Assembly: GCA_022760355.1 (NCBI GenBank) | Contig: JALEGB010000067.1 | Span: 1-47,453, forward strand | DNA length: 47,453 bases | Origin: Neomegalonema sp. | GTDB taxonomy: Bacteria; Pseudomonadota; Alphaproteobacteria; Rhodobacterales; Rhodobacteraceae | Direction: 5' to 3' | Shown: positions 7,965 to 17,559 of the stretch, in pieces | How positions within the stretch are numbered: position 1 is the first letter of the stretch | Layout: every line of letters begins with the position of its first letter | Position numbers and translations under genes: made by a program | Notes under the pieces: generated by a model | Seen by the model: only the letters and a program-made list of their open reading frames with translations | Told to the model about the DNA's origin: nothing | Database searches by the model: none

Positions 7965-10289
7965 ATGATCCGCCAATTTGAACTCGTAGAGATTGTGCGC
8001 GCCTACAATCCAGGTGCAGATGAAGCGTTGCTGAACCGCGCCTATGTCTTTGGCGTGCGCGCTCACGGCGGCCAAACGCGTGCGAGCGGCGAGCCCTATT
8101 TCAATCATCCAGTTGAAGTCGCTGCGATCCTGACCGAATTGCGGCTTGATGATGAGACCATCGTCACCGCCCTGCTGCATGACACCATTGAAGACACCGC
8201 CGCAACGCGCGACGAGTTGGCGAACTTGTTCGGCGAAGAGGTTGCGCGGTTGGTGGAGGGCGTCACCAAGCTGTCGAAGCTTGAGCTCTCGAATGCGCGC
8301 GCGTCGAAGGAGCAGGCGCAGGCCGAAAATCTGCGCAAACTGCTCGTGGCGATGGCGGAGGATCCGCGCGTTCTGCTGGTGAAGATGGCCGATCGGCTGC
8401 ACAATATGCGCACGATCGGGCATCTGCGCGAGGATAAGCGCAAACGCATCGCGCGGGAGACGCTGGATATTTTCGCGCCGCTTGCGGGCCGGATGGGCAT
8501 GCAGGCGATGCGGGAGGAGCTGGAAGATCTCAGCTTTGCTGTGCTGGAGCCGGAAGCCCGCCACTCCGTGATGCGGCGCTTCGTGCATCTGCGGCGGCAA
8601 ACCGGCGATGAGGCGATGACTGACGTCATCACTGCGCTGGAGGAGACGCTATACGAGGCGGGCGTTTCCGGCGCGGTGTCTGGAAGGGAGAAGCGCCCCT
8701 ATTCAATCTGGCGCAAAATGCAGTCCAAAGGGGTGTCGTTCGAGCAGCTGTCGGACATCATCGCCTTCCGGGTCGTCGTGGAGGAGGAAGAGGCCTGCTA
8801 TCGCGCTCTGGGCGCGGTCCATCGCCGCTTCCGCGCGATCCCGGAGCGGTTCAAGGACTATGTGTCGGTGCCGAAGGAGAACGGCTATCGCTCGCTCCAT
8901 ACGTCGGTGATTGGCCCGCATGGCGCTTGGATCGAGATTCAGATCCGCACCAAGCAGATGCATGAGGTGGCGGAAACCGGCGTCGCGGCGCACTGGGCTT
9001 ACAAAAACGGCAAGCGTGGCGAGAACCCGTTCGCCGTCGATCCGTTCCGCTGGCTGCGCGATCTTGTCGATCAAGTGGCGCGCGGCGCAACGCCGGCGGA
9101 CGATCCCGATGCTTTCCTTGAGGAAGCTAAGCGGGAAATGCATATCGACGAGATCTATTGCTTCACCCCCCGAGGGCGCGTCGTGGCCCTGCCGAGCGGC
9201 GCAGTCGCGCTTGATTTGGCCTACGCCATCCACACGGATCTTGGGCATACCGCCGTTGGCGCGCGCATTGACGGGCGGCGCGCGGCGCTGTGGACGCGGC
9301 TGCGCAATGGGCAGACCGTTGAGATTTTGCAGTCGGACGGTCAGCGCCCCTCGCCGCTTTGGCGCGACATCGTCAAAACCGGACGGGCGAAGGCGGCGAT
9401 CCGCAGCCGATTGCGCGCGGATGAAAAGTCCAACGCGTCGGCGATCGGCCGTAAGATTGTCGAATCCGCGTTTGAGCGGGCGAATGTCGCGTTCTCCGAC
9501 AAGGCGATGGATGCGGCGGCGCGTCGGCTGGGATATGCGGACCGTGACGCGTTGCTGGCTGATGTCGGCGCGGCCAGGTTGACCGCGGTTCAGGTTGTTG
9601 ACGCGGTTTACCCGGAAGAAGCCGGGTTCGGGACCGGCGCGGAGGGCGGCGCAAGCCCTGGCGCCGTCAGCCCTCTTGGCCCGGGCCGCACCGAAAGTGT
9701 GGTGCTGCGCGCTGGCGGCGGCTCGCTGAGCATGCCGACTGCGCCTTGCTGCAGGCCTGTGCCGGGAGAGCGCGTTATTGGATTGCGGGAGCCAAAGCGG
9801 GGGTTCCGTCTGCACGCGATCGATTGTCCAACGCTGGAGCAATATGAAGATGCGATGGAGCGTTGGATCGACGTCGCTTGGGCGGACGACGCCGGCGATT
9901 GTGCGGAGCATGCCGCGACGATTCTGCTGACGCTATGCAATGAGCCGGGCGCGCTTGGCGAAATCTGCGGATTAATTGGCAGGAGCGGCGCGAACATCGA
10001 AGATTTGTTGATGATCGACCGTCAGCCCGACTATTTCAGCATTCGTTTCGACATTGCGGTTCGGGATATCAGGCACTTGACCGGACTGATTGCGGCGATC
10101 AAAGCCCAACCTGTCGCCGCCGAGGCGCGGCGGTTGCGGCGCGTGGGATCGCCATCTTCCGATCATAAGCAGCGCGATCAGATCGCAGAGGCGGGCGAGC
10201 GCCCAGGCATGATGCCCACGCCGCGGCCGGCGGAGCGCAACGAGGCTCAGCCGAAGGCTGCGTCCGACGCGTCCTCGGCGGACGCATAG
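7965..10289 (+). CDS. rsh: Bifunctional (p)ppGpp synthetase/hydrolase
   Basis: A 774-residue RelA/SpoT homologue. The hydrolase HD domain has H72-D73 and E77-D78; the synthetase domain has RFKD (295-298), the charge motif of bifunctional enzymes, and GYRSLHT (307-313). A TGS domain starts near IYCFTPRGRVVALPSG (about 385), followed by a conserved Cys/helical region and a C-terminal ACT domain with ANIEDLLMIDR. It sets alarmone levels in the stringent response. The start MIRQFELVEIVRAYNP matches alphaproteobacterial homologues. The frame stays open upstream to a GTG at 7797 with GAGG before it; that 56-residue extension is basic, low-complexity and probably untranslated. Confidence 0.93.
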   Translation: MIRQFELVEIVRAYNPGADEALLNRAYVFGVRAHGGQTRASGEPYFNHPVEVAAILTELRLDDETIVTALLHDTIEDTAATRDELANLFGEEVARLVEGVTKLSKLELSNARASKEQAQAENLRKLLVAMAEDPRVLLVKMADRLHNMRTIGHLREDKRKRIARETLDIFAPLAGRMGMQAMREELEDLSFAVLEPEARHSVMRRFVHLRRQTGDEAMTDVITALEETLYEAGVSGAVSGREKRPYSIWRKMQSKGVSFEQLSDIIAFRVVVEEEEACYRALGAVHRRFRAIPERFKDYVSVPKENGYRSLHTSVIGPHGAWIEIQIRTKQMHEVAETGVAAHWAYKNGKRGENPFAVDPFRWLRDLVDQVARGATPADDPDAFLEEAKREMHIDEIYCFTPRGRVVALPSGAVALDLAYAIHTDLGHTAVGARIDGRRAALWTRLRNGQTVEILQSDGQRPSPLWRDIVKTGRAKAAIRSRLRADEKSNASAIGRKIVESAFERANVAFSDKAMDAAARRLGYADRDALLADVGAARLTAVQVVDAVYPEEAGFGTGAEGGASPGAVSPLGPGRTESVVLRAGGGSLSMPTAPCCRPVPGERVIGLREPKRGFRLHAIDCPTLEQYEDAMERWIDVAWADDAGDCAEHAATILLTLCNEPGALGEICGLIGRSGANIEDLLMIDRQPDYFSIRFDIAVRDIRHLTGLIAAIKAQPVAAEARRLRRVGSPSSDHKQRDQIAEAGERPGMMPTPRPAERNEAQPKAASDASSADA

Positions 10290-10345
10290 GCTCTTTGCCC
10301 GGCCAGGTACATTTATTATTAACCTTTTGCACGGCCAGTGGAAGG

Positions 10346-10373
10346 GGCGCGCGCCGTCGTGAATTGGCGCGCC
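10346..10373 (+). other. Inverted repeat in the pyrE leader
   Basis: GGCGCGC (10346-10352) pairs with GCGCGCC (10367-10373) across a 14-nt loop, between the rsh stop and the pyrE start. It could attenuate, terminate or only separate the genes; there is no T-tract. Confidence 0.35.
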
Positions 10374-10395
10374 AATAAGGAAGGTTGGGCGGTCG

Positions 10396-11043
10396 ATGGC
10401 GATCAATGATCCAAAACAGGACGGGGCGACGTCTCTGACGCAAGCGGAGGCGCTGGCCGAGTTTCGCGCGGCGGGCGCGCTGCTCGAGGGGCATTTCCTG
10501 CTGTCTTCCGGCAAGCACAGCGCCGCCTATCTGCAATGTGCGCGCGTAATGATGGATCCGCGCCGTGGGGCCAGGCTGTGCGGCGCGCTGGCGGTTGAGC
10601 TGCGCGCCCGACTGCCCCAGGGTCTGCTTGACAGCGTTGATTTATGCGTTTCGCCCGCGATGGGCGCGGTGATCGTCGGCTACGAAACGGCGCGTCAATT
10701 GGACTTGCCGTCGATCTTTGTGGAGCGGCCAGATGGCGCATTCGTTTTGCGCCGTGGTTTCGAAATTCCGGCCGGGGCGCGATGCCTGATGGTCGAAGAC
10801 GTTGTCACCACCGGAAAATCTTCACGCGAATGTATCGCGGCGATCCAAGCGGCCGGCGGCGAGACTGTCGCCGCGGCTGCGCTCGTCGATCGGACAAATG
10901 GCAATGTTGATCTTGGCGCGCCATTCGTCGCATTGTTGACTATTGACGCGCCGATCTTCGATCCCGACATGGTTCCTGCCGAGTTGGCGGCGATTCCGGC
11001 GATAAAACCGGGCAGTCGTCGTCAGAACGCGGCGAACAGTTAG
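10396..11043 (+). CDS. pyrE: Orotate phosphoribosyltransferase
   Basis: The 215-residue enzyme joins orotate with PRPP to give orotidine monophosphate in pyrimidine synthesis. The PRPP-binding motif [14 protein letters not shown] is at 130-143, and the N-terminal [20 protein letters not shown] segment is typical of the family. AAGGAAGG lies about nine bases before ATG 10396. It follows rsh by 106 bp and precedes the DUF2062 gene. Residues after about 195 are Arg/Asn-rich and variable. Confidence 0.94.
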   Translation: MAINDPKQDGATSLTQAEALAEFRAAGALLEGHFLLSSGKHSAAYLQCARVMMDPRRGARLCGALAVELRARLPQGLLDSVDLCVSPAMGAVIVGYETARQLDLPSIFVERPDGAFVLRRGFEIPAGARCLMVEDVVTTGKSSRECIAAIQAAGGETVAAAALVDRTNGNVDLGAPFVALLTIDAPIFDPDMVPAELAAIPAIKPGSRRQNAANS

Positions 11044-11137
11044 GGGCGGACGACTTAGTTGGCGCGCAAGCGTCGTGATCCTCAACGAGCACTGCGGCCA
11101 TTGCTGCTTGGGGCTCGTCGTCTATTAGGGCTGAGGC

Positions 11138-11839
11138 ATGATTTTTAAGAGACGTGACCCCCGCAGCTGGGGAGGTTGGGCGAAAGATCTGGTTGCGCCG
11201 CGTAAAGGTTGGCGCCGTGGGTTTCGCTATATCGGCCGCCGCGTCCAGCGCCTGCCGGACACCCCTCATCGCATCGCGCTCGGATTTGCGTGCGGGGCGA
11301 TGGCTTCTTTCACACCGTTCTTTACACTGCACGCATTTGTTGCGGCGCTGCTGGCCTATATGGCGCGGGGCAACGTTATCGCGGGCGTGTTCGGCACGGT
11401 TGTGGGCAATCCGCTGACAGGCGTTCCCATCGCGGCCGTGAGTTTGCAGACCGGCAACTGGCTGCTCGGCCGAACGGGGGGCGTGAACACATTTGACCCG
11501 ACCGACGTGAACGCGTTGTGGACCCAAGTCACCGAGACGCCGCTTGTTTTCCTCGAGTCGGTCTTCACGCCCTATCTGATCGGCGGCATTCTGCCGGGCC
11601 TCGTGTGTGCGACGGCGTTCTACGTGATTTTACGCCCTCTGATCGCGGGCTTCCAGGATCGGCGACGCGACGTGTTGGCGGCGCGCGCGCAGGAACTGGT
11701 GCGGCTGCGGGCGGCGAAACCCGACCGCATTGAACATCGGGTGGCCCAGCGCCTGAAGAATGCTGAGCGCATTTTCGAAACTCAATTGGGGCGCCTTCGC
11801 GCGCGCCGCGCTACAGCGCATGAGGGCGGCTCGGAATGA
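11138..11839 (+). CDS. DUF2062 membrane protein
   Basis: A 233-residue protein with the family's central region: [23 protein letters not shown] (start about 45), then hydrophobic stretches at about 64-95 and 150-170, and a charged C-terminal helix rich in Arg. Members are inner-membrane proteins of unknown function. Its TGA stop overlaps the pdxJ ATG (11836-11839), so the two are translationally coupled. The same neighbour occurs widely in Alphaproteobacteria. Confidence 0.85.
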   Translation: MIFKRRDPRSWGGWAKDLVAPRKGWRRGFRYIGRRVQRLPDTPHRIALGFACGAMASFTPFFTLHAFVAALLAYMARGNVIAGVFGTVVGNPLTGVPIAAVSLQTGNWLLGRTGGVNTFDPTDVNALWTQVTETPLVFLESVFTPYLIGGILPGLVCATAFYVILRPLIAGFQDRRRDVLAARAQELVRLRAAKPDRIEHRVAQRLKNAERIFETQLGRLRARRATAHEGGSE

Positions 11840-12615
11840 TCACGCCGACAGGGCGGTTGCGGCTCGGCGTCAATGTCGATCATGTCGCGACGCTGCGAAA
11901 CGCGCGGGGCGGCGCCCACCCGGATCCGCTGCGCGCGGCGCTGGCCGCTGTGGCGGCGGGCGCCGACGGGGTGACCGTGCATTTGCGTGAGGATCGTCGG
12001 CACATTGTCGATGAGGACGTGACGCGGATGATGGCGGAGCTGTCTGCGCCGCTAAATTTGGAAATGGCGGCGACGGATGAAATGCTGGCGATCGCATTGC
12101 GGGAGAAGCCGCATGCGGTGTGTCTGGTGCCGGAGCGCCGTGAAGAGCGGACGACCGAGGGCGGCTTGAATGTCGTTGGCGAGCATAATCGCCTGGCGCC
12201 GTTGGTGCGCGAGCTTGTCGCGGATGGGCGGCGGGTCTCCCTTTTTATTGAGGCTGACCCCGGTCAGATCGAGGCGGCGGCCGAAATGCGCGCGCCCGTC
12301 ATTGAGCTGCATACGGGCGGCTATCATCAAGCGTGCATTGCCGGCGATGTCGCGAAAATTGCGTTTGAACTGACGAAGCTGCGCGAGGGCGCGCGCCGCG
12401 CGGCGGCGTTGGGGCTGGAGGTTCATGCGGGCCACGGCTTGGATTTCGACAATGTCGGCGCGGTGGCGGCGATCGCGGAATTGGCTGAGCTGAATATTGG
12501 CCATTACCTGGTTGGCGAGGCCATATTTGCCGGGTTGGGCCCCGTCGTTGCGGAGATGCGGCGGCTGATGGACGCTGCGCGCGGGGGCGATGCGGTGGAT
12601 GAGGCCGCCTCGTGA
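11836..12615 (+). CDS. pdxJ: Pyridoxine 5'-phosphate synthase
   Basis: The 259-residue TIM-barrel enzyme condenses 1-deoxyxylulose 5-phosphate with 3-amino-2-oxopropyl phosphate in vitamin B6 synthesis. Markers are [17 protein letters not shown] (10-26), [12 protein letters not shown], the catalytic E in [25 protein letters not shown], and [11 protein letters not shown]. It overlaps the preceding DUF2062 gene by four bases and the following acpS by four bases. The pairing of pdxJ with acpS is common in Proteobacteria. Confidence 0.97.
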   Translation: MITPTGRLRLGVNVDHVATLRNARGGAHPDPLRAALAAVAAGADGVTVHLREDRRHIVDEDVTRMMAELSAPLNLEMAATDEMLAIALREKPHAVCLVPERREERTTEGGLNVVGEHNRLAPLVRELVADGRRVSLFIEADPGQIEAAAEMRAPVIELHTGGYHQACIAGDVAKIAFELTKLREGARRAAALGLEVHAGHGLDFDNVGAVAAIAELAELNIGHYLVGEAIFAGLGPVVAEMRRLMDAARGGDAVDEAAS

Positions 12616-13010
12616 TCATCGGCATCGGCTCAGATCTGTGCGACATCAGACGCATCGAGAAGACGGTGAACCGTTTCGGGGATCGGTTCACTCGGCGCGT
12701 ATTTACCGACGGAGAGCGCGAGCGCGCCCAGCGGCGAGAGCCTGTTTCAAGCTATGCGCGGCGTTGGGCGGCCAAGGAGGCTTGTTCGAAGGCGCTGGGC
12801 ACCGGGCTATGTACCGGAGTCGCCTGCCGTCAGATCGAAATTGTCAATCTTGAGAGCGGCCAGCCCTCCTTACGGCTCCATGGCGGAGCGGCGGCGCGGC
12901 TCGAGCAGATGCGGCCCGCTGGCGCGGAGATGCGTTTGCATCTTACAATGTCGGATGATCCGCCTTACGCGCTGGCGTTTGTCGTGATAGAGGCCACGCC
13001 GTCGAAATGA
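12612..13010 (+). CDS. acpS: Holo-[acyl-carrier-protein] synthase
   Basis: A 132-residue phosphopantetheinyl transferase that activates acyl carrier protein. [14 protein letters not shown] (3-16) holds the metal-binding Asp, and [16 protein letters not shown] (about 53-68) carries the Glu/Lys of the CoA site. The start is GTG 12612, overlapping the pdxJ stop. Downstream to lepB there are 186 bp without a clear gene. Confidence 0.95.
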   Translation: MIIGIGSDLCDIRRIEKTVNRFGDRFTRRVFTDGERERAQRREPVSSYARRWAAKEACSKALGTGLCTGVACRQIEIVNLESGQPSLRLHGGAAARLEQMRPAGAEMRLHLTMSDDPPYALAFVVIEATPSK

Positions 13011-13196
13011 GCGCCGGAGACGGCCGTAAAATCGCCGTTTGCCTGAGAGTGAGTCGCGGCGCCGAAGGCGCTGCTTTTGGTGACGCGCAACGGCGGCCGC
13101 GTCCTCGCCTTGACAGGATGATGGTGGGCGCCGACAACCAACGCTAGCTTGCTGCTTGGGAACTCGCGAGAGCAGCGCATTGAAGAGATTGCCATT

Positions 13197-14057
13197 ATGA
13201 AAGCTGACAATAGCACTGCTGCAGAAGACCAGGCGGCAGAAGAGCATGCGGGCGACTCGCTCGGGGAAATTATCCGCACGGTCGTTTACGCATTGCTGAT
13301 TGCGCTGGTCTTCAGAACCTTGCTATTCCAGCCATTTTCGATTCCATCAGGCTCCATGAAGTCAACGCTGCTGGTCGGCGACTACCTGTTTGTTTCGAAA
13401 TATTCCTACGGTTACTCTAAATACTCACTGCCTTGGGGTTCGCGGGTTCCAAGTTGGCTGATGAGCGGCCGCATTGTGTCGTCAGATCCGAAGCGCGGCG
13501 ATGTTATCGTATTCCGCAATCCACGAGATAAAAAAGAAGATTATATCAAGCGTCTCGTTGGTCTGCCTGGCGACCGAATTAAGGTTGTCGACGGCTTGCT
13601 GTACATCAATGGCGACCCGGTCAAACTTCAGAAAGTAGCGCCGTTTGTGGAGTCGGTGAAAGCGGGCGCGGGGCGGCTGCTTTGCAACGAGTCGCGCGCC
13701 GAGCAGGTGCGGACGGATAAATGCTCAAAAACCCGCTATATGGAGACGCTGCCTGGGGGCGTGAAACACGCGATCCTGGATGTCGACGGCTTGTTGACCA
13801 CGGCGGACAACAAACCCGACGCATCGAGCGTGACTGTGAAGGCGGGCGAATTCGTTGTCCCCAAGGATCATTACTTCTTTATGGGCGATAACCGCGACAA
13901 CTCGGTCGATAGCCGGTTTGAAGGCAGCTCTGGCATCGGGATGGTCAATCGCGAATTGCTGATCGGGCGCGCTGAGTTTATTCTGCTTTCGTCTGACGGC
14001 GCGTTCTGGGAATTCTGGAACTGGCGTGGCGACCGTTTCTTCAAATCCATTCGATAG
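13197..14057 (+). CDS. lepB: Signal peptidase I
   Basis: A 286-residue membrane serine peptidase. One N-terminal transmembrane segment (TVVYALLIALVFRTLLF, about 28-44) is followed by the catalytic Ser53 in SIPSGSMKSTLL and the general-base Lys118 in YIKRLVGLPGDRIK; the C-terminal GDNRDNSVDSR box is intact. It removes signal peptides from exported proteins. ATG 13197 gives the family-typical N-terminus; an earlier TTG at 13149 is unlikely. Its last bases overlap the possible GTG start of rnc. Confidence 0.95.
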   Translation: MKADNSTAAEDQAAEEHAGDSLGEIIRTVVYALLIALVFRTLLFQPFSIPSGSMKSTLLVGDYLFVSKYSYGYSKYSLPWGSRVPSWLMSGRIVSSDPKRGDVIVFRNPRDKKEDYIKRLVGLPGDRIKVVDGLLYINGDPVKLQKVAPFVESVKAGAGRLLCNESRAEQVRTDKCSKTRYMETLPGGVKHAILDVDGLLTTADNKPDASSVTVKAGEFVVPKDHYFFMGDNRDNSVDSRFEGSSGIGMVNRELLIGRAEFILLSSDGAFWEFWNWRGDRFFKSIR

Positions 14058-14781
14058 CGGCGTTGGATTGACGAACAAAAAAGCGACAGAGTCCGCCATA
14101 GCGCTGGAACGCGCCTTGGGGCGGGAATTTCAAGACCGGTCCCTCCTGGTTGAAGCGTTGACGCACGCTTCCGCCGCGGGGCGGCTGGAGAATGACAATC
14201 AGCGCCTCGAATTTCTTGGCGACCGGGTGCTCGGCTTGCTGACGGCGGAGGCGCTGCTTCAACACTACCCGCAGGATAAGGAAGGCGCGCTTGCGCCGCG
14301 GCTGAACGCCTTGGTGCGGCGTGAGGCCTGCGCGGAGGCCGCCGAAGCGATCGGTCTTGGCGCGCATCTAAGGATGGCGCGATCCGAGGCGGCGACCGGT
14401 GGTCGGCGCAAGTCAGCTTTGTTGGCGGATGCGATGGAGGCTGTCATGGCCGCTGTCTATCTGGATGGCGGGCTGGAGGCGGCCCGGGCGGTGTTCGCAA
14501 AGCTTTGGGGAGACCGGATTGGCGGCCTCGCCACAGCGCCGATCGACGCCAAAACCGCGTTGCAGGAATGGTCACAGGCGCGTGGTGGCGAGCGGCCGGA
14601 ATACGTGCTGCTTCGACGCGATGGCCCCGATCACGCGCCAAGCTTTGAAATCGAGGCGCGGCTGACCAGCGGCGAAGCGGCGCAAGGGACGGCCGCGTCC
14701 AAGCGCGCCGCGGAGCAAGCGGCCGCAGCGGCGCTGCTTGCGCTTGTGGATCCGGCCTCGGCCGCTAAGGAAAACGAATGA
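14026..14781 (+). CDS. rnc: Ribonuclease III
   Basis: Up to 251 residues: an endonuclease domain with the signature NQRLEFLGDRVLGLL and the catalytic ADAMEAVMAAVYLDGG, then a C-terminal double-stranded RNA-binding domain (TALQEWSQARGG...). It processes rRNA precursors and cuts double-stranded RNA. The start is unsure: GTG 14026 lies inside lepB, and TTG 14068 lies just after the lepB stop; neither has a strong ribosome-binding site. Its TGA stop overlaps the era start (ATGA). Confidence 0.95.
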   Translation: MATVSSNPFDSGVGLTNKKATESAIALERALGREFQDRSLLVEALTHASAAGRLENDNQRLEFLGDRVLGLLTAEALLQHYPQDKEGALAPRLNALVRREACAEAAEAIGLGAHLRMARSEAATGGRRKSALLADAMEAVMAAVYLDGGLEAARAVFAKLWGDRIGGLATAPIDAKTALQEWSQARGGERPEYVLLRRDGPDHAPSFEIEARLTSGEAAQGTAASKRAAEQAAAAALLALVDPASAAKENE

Positions 14782-15734
14782 CAGATGACGACCGCGCGCC
14801 CGAAAGCGGCGACGCGAAGACTCGCGCCGGCTTCGTCGCCCTGATTGGGGAGCCTAACGCCGGCAAATCGACATTGCTCAATCGGATGGTTGGCGCAAAG
14901 GTGTCGATCGTAACCCACAAAGTTCAGACCACCCGCGCCCGCATTCGCGGTGTGGCGATGGCGGATCTGCCAGATGGGGAGCGGGCCCAGATTGTCTTTA
15001 TTGACACCCCGGGCCTGTTCCAGCCGCGTCGTAAGTTGGATCAGGCGATGGTGTCGGCCGCTTGGACCGGCGCGTCTGAGGCGGACAAAGTTGTCCTTCT
15101 GATTGAGGCGCATCGCGGCGTAACTGCGGGGGTCGATCGTATTCTAGCGGAGCTGAAGGAGAAGACCTCGGGGCGCAACATCGTGCTGGCGATCAATAAA
15201 GTTGATCGGATTAAGCGCGAAAAGCTGCTGGCTTTGACCGCGGAAATCTCGGCGAAGTTTGAGTTCGAGGAGGTGTATTACATCTCCGCCGAGCGGGGCG
15301 ACGGCGTTGACGAGCTGAAACAGTGGCTTGGGCGCCAGATGCCAGCCAGCCCGCTGCTTTATCCCGAAGATGATCTTTCAGACCTCCCCGCACGGATGCT
15401 CGCGGCGGAAATCACACGGGAAAAGTTGACGCTTCGCCTCCATCAGGAGCTGCCCTACCAGCTGACGGTTGAGACCGAGAATTGGAAGGACCAGAAGGAC
15501 GGGTCGGCGCGGATCGAACAGGTGATCTACGTGGCGCGTGACGGGCACAAGGGGATTGTGTTGGGCAAGGGCGGCGAGACGATCAAGGCGGTCGGCGCAG
15601 AGGCGCGCGTTGAGATTTCAGAGCTACTGGATCGGCCGGCGCATTTGTTCCTAACTGTGATCGTCCGGCCGAACTGGCTTGAGGAAAATGAGCGGTTCCG
15701 TGAAATGGGGCTGGAGCCGCCCGGGAAAGGGTAG
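14778..15734 (+). CDS. era: GTPase Era
   Basis: A 318-residue small-subunit assembly GTPase. G1 is GEPNAGKST (about 24-32), G3 DTPG, G4 NKVD, and the KH RNA-binding domain near the end contains VLGKGGETIKAVG. Era binds 16S rRNA next to the anti-Shine-Dalgarno sequence. It overlaps rnc by four bases; recO, often next in this class, is absent and repeat R2 begins about 18 bp after the stop. Confidence 0.97.
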   Translation: MTDDDRAPESGDAKTRAGFVALIGEPNAGKSTLLNRMVGAKVSIVTHKVQTTRARIRGVAMADLPDGERAQIVFIDTPGLFQPRRKLDQAMVSAAWTGASEADKVVLLIEAHRGVTAGVDRILAELKEKTSGRNIVLAINKVDRIKREKLLALTAEISAKFEFEEVYYISAERGDGVDELKQWLGRQMPASPLLYPEDDLSDLPARMLAAEITREKLTLRLHQELPYQLTVETENWKDQKDGSARIEQVIYVARDGHKGIVLGKGGETIKAVGAEARVEISELLDRPAHLFLTVIVRPNWLEENERFREMGLEPPGKG

Positions 15735-15751
15735 GCCGCCACCTCATGATT

Positions 15752-15912
15752 CTGGTCGGCGCCAGCCCGTCAAACGCTGGCTCGGCCAGATTTATGAGTT
15801 CACACCCTAGAGCTTTCGCCGATCAAGTTGGATCGGCTCAAGGCTCTAACTCTTTGTTTTGTCGCGTTCTGTTCCCGCCAACCGGTATCCACTTGGTCGG
15901 CGCACGCTCTAG
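15752..15912. repeat. Mosaic CTAG-bounded intergenic repeat, copy R2
   Basis: Blocks in order: hairpin GCCAGC/GCTGGC (15761-15781), whose 18-bp part 15760-15777 is the reverse complement of 23-40 in R1; a segment with AGATTTATGAGTT shared with R1 and R4; a 43-bp unit at 15807-15849 with CTAGAGC/GCTCTAA ends and GCCGATC/GATCGGC inside; and a right block ending in GCTCTAG (15906-15912). The last 100 bp match R3 closely. The moaB stop codon (15909-15911) lies in the right end. No gene is seen in 15735-15908. Confidence 0.85.
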
Positions 15913-16526
15913 CTTTCGGTCAGGCGCGGCATAATTTCGACTAAGTTGCAGGGGCGGTGGCGCACATCCAGCTGCCATCTCAGGATTTCATCCCACCCAT
16001 CCTTGCACGCGCCGGGCGAGCCAGGCAGCGCGAACAGGTATGTGCCCTTCGCGACGCCGCCGCAGGCCCGCGACTGCATGGTTGAGGTCCCGATCTTCTC
16101 AGCGGACACCATGTGGAACAACGCGGCGAAGCCTTCGATTTCTTTCTCATAGACAGCCTGATGCGCCTCAACCGTCACGTCGCGTCCGGTCAGGCCGGTG
16201 CCGCCGGTCGAGATCACAACATCGATCTCCGCATCGTCGATCCAGCTGCGGAGCTGCGCGACAAGCAGATCTTTCTCGTCCCGCACGATCTTCCGATCGG
16301 CGAGCACATGGCCAGCATCCGCGACCCGCGTTGCGAGCACGTCGCCCGAACGGTCGTTTTCCGAGGTCCGGGTGTCTGAGACGGTCAGAACCGCGATACG
16401 AACGGGAACGAAAGCGATCTTTTCATCAATACGGCCCTCAAAGTAGGCGGGCTCCGGCTCATTCCCCTCCATCATGATGTTGGCGCTCCGGTTTCGGTCG
16501 GTGTTGTCATGGTCGGTATCGGACAT
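15909..16526 (-). CDS. moaB: Molybdenum cofactor biosynthesis protein MoaB
   Basis: A 205-residue protein of the MogA/MoaB fold. VRIAVLTVSDTRT (about 42-54), VVISTGGTGLTGRDVTVEA and the LFALPGSPGACKDGWDEIL segment are typical; the family adenylylates or binds molybdopterin. An N-terminal extension of about 40 residues rich in Asp, Asn and Glu precedes the domain. The TAG stop codon is supplied by the CTAG end of repeat R2. No other molybdenum genes are in the window. Confidence 0.92.
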   Translation of the reverse strand: MSDTDHDNTDRNRSANIMMEGNEPEPAYFEGRIDEKIAFVPVRIAVLTVSDTRTSENDRSGDVLATRVADAGHVLADRKIVRDEKDLLVAQLRSWIDDAEIDVVISTGGTGLTGRDVTVEAHQAVYEKEIEGFAALFHMVSAEKIGTSTMQSRACGGVAKGTYLFALPGSPGACKDGWDEILRWQLDVRHRPCNLVEIMPRLTES

Positions 16527-16606
16527 TTTTCACCTTTTTTTCATCGCCCTAGCTTCTGATGAATGCTGCGCCCGGACAGTGTGGCGCCGATCTAGGGAGG
16601 CGTTGG

Positions 16607-16693
16607 ATGGGCTTGGTTTACTTTTTCATCGGCGTCGCCATCGCCGCCTATGTGGCGCCGCGCTTGTTTCCGAACGACCCTGATCAGCGCTAA
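16607..16693 (+). CDS. Possible 28-residue membrane protein
   Basis: The frame reads MGLVYFFIGVAIAAYVAPRL then eight polar residues. ATG 16607 is preceded by AGGGAGG (16594-16600) with ideal six-base spacing, and residues 3-19 form a single transmembrane segment. It ends four bases into the tail of the opposed glycosylase gene. Nothing is known of function; single-pass small proteins of this kind are often missed. Expression is unproven. Confidence 0.5.
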   Translation: MGLVYFFIGVAIAAYVAPRLFPNDPDQR

Positions 16694-17559
16694 CGGGCCA
16701 GGCGGCTCGCCAGCTCCAGCAGATCGCGCCAGGCGTAGCGTTTCATATCAGGGCTTCGGAGCAGATATGCCGGATGAAACGTGCTGAGTGCGGGAATGCG
16801 TCTCCCCTCGATCTCCAGTTCTTTCCAGGCGCCGCGAAACCGTGTGACGCCAACCTCGGCGCCCATCACATGCTTGGCGGGCGCATTGCCCAGGCACAAC
16901 ACCGCGCGCGGGGCCGCCAGGGCGATGTGGCGCAGCATGAACGGCGCGAAGGCCGCGGCCTCGGCGTCATCCGGCGGCCGGTTGCCCAAGGGACGATACG
17001 GGACGATGTTGGTGATGTATGCGCCTGACGCGGGATCATTTGCGTGCCGCGACAAGCCTATCGAGGTCAGCATACGGTCGAGCAGCACGCCGGAGCGGCC
17101 GACAAAGGGCAGTCCCTGTCGATCCTCTTCTGCGCCGGGCGCTTCGCCGATCACCATCAGATCCGCGGCTGGATCGCCATCTGCAAAGACGCAGTTTTTT
17201 GCGCCGTCCTTCAGGCGCGACCCATCAAACGCCATGACAGCGGCTTTGAGATCAACCAGATCGCTGGCGCGCGCAGCGGCGTTGCGCGCGTTTTCCGCCG
17301 GCTCCATCGGCGGCGGGCGCTTCTGAGCTGGGGCGGCCCCACGTTTTGGCGCGGCTGTGCGCGTCGCCCTCGCCGTCGCTGGCGATGCTGGCGCCGGCGC
17401 GAGGGCGCGGGGGCGCGGCGCGTCGGCAAGGCCGCGCCGGTCAATGGGCGCGTCAGTTACCGCTTCGTCTACGCCGAGCTCAATCTGCCACAGGAGCGCC
17501 GCCAGCATTGCGGCGCGCTGCGGCGACCCTGGAGGCGGGATTGCGCCGTTGTTGCTCAT
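16690..17559 (-). CDS. Uracil-DNA glycosylase family 4-like protein
   Basis: A 289-residue protein with a low-complexity Ala/Pro/Arg-rich N-terminus (about 45-95) and a C-terminal UDG domain. Motif I is GEAPGAEEDRQGLPFVG, followed by the RSGVLLDRML segment, NIVPYRPLGNR, and motif II STFHPAYLLRSP with the His. These are family-4 features. The canonical family-4 enzyme holds a 4Fe-4S cluster with four cysteines; this protein has only two cysteines in all (NCVFADG and AVLCLG), so such a cluster cannot form in the usual way. It may still be an active glycosylase or have another base-excision role. Tail-to-tail with the 28-residue frame. Confidence 0.85.
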   Translation of the reverse strand: MSNNGAIPPPGSPQRAAMLAALLWQIELGVDEAVTDAPIDRRGLADAPRPRALAPAPASPATARATRTAAPKRGAAPAQKRPPPMEPAENARNAAARASDLVDLKAAVMAFDGSRLKDGAKNCVFADGDPAADLMVIGEAPGAEEDRQGLPFVGRSGVLLDRMLTSIGLSRHANDPASGAYITNIVPYRPLGNRPPDDAEAAAFAPFMLRHIALAAPRAVLCLGNAPAKHVMGAEVGVTRFRGAWKELEIEGRRIPALSTFHPAYLLRSPDMKRYAWRDLLELASRLAR

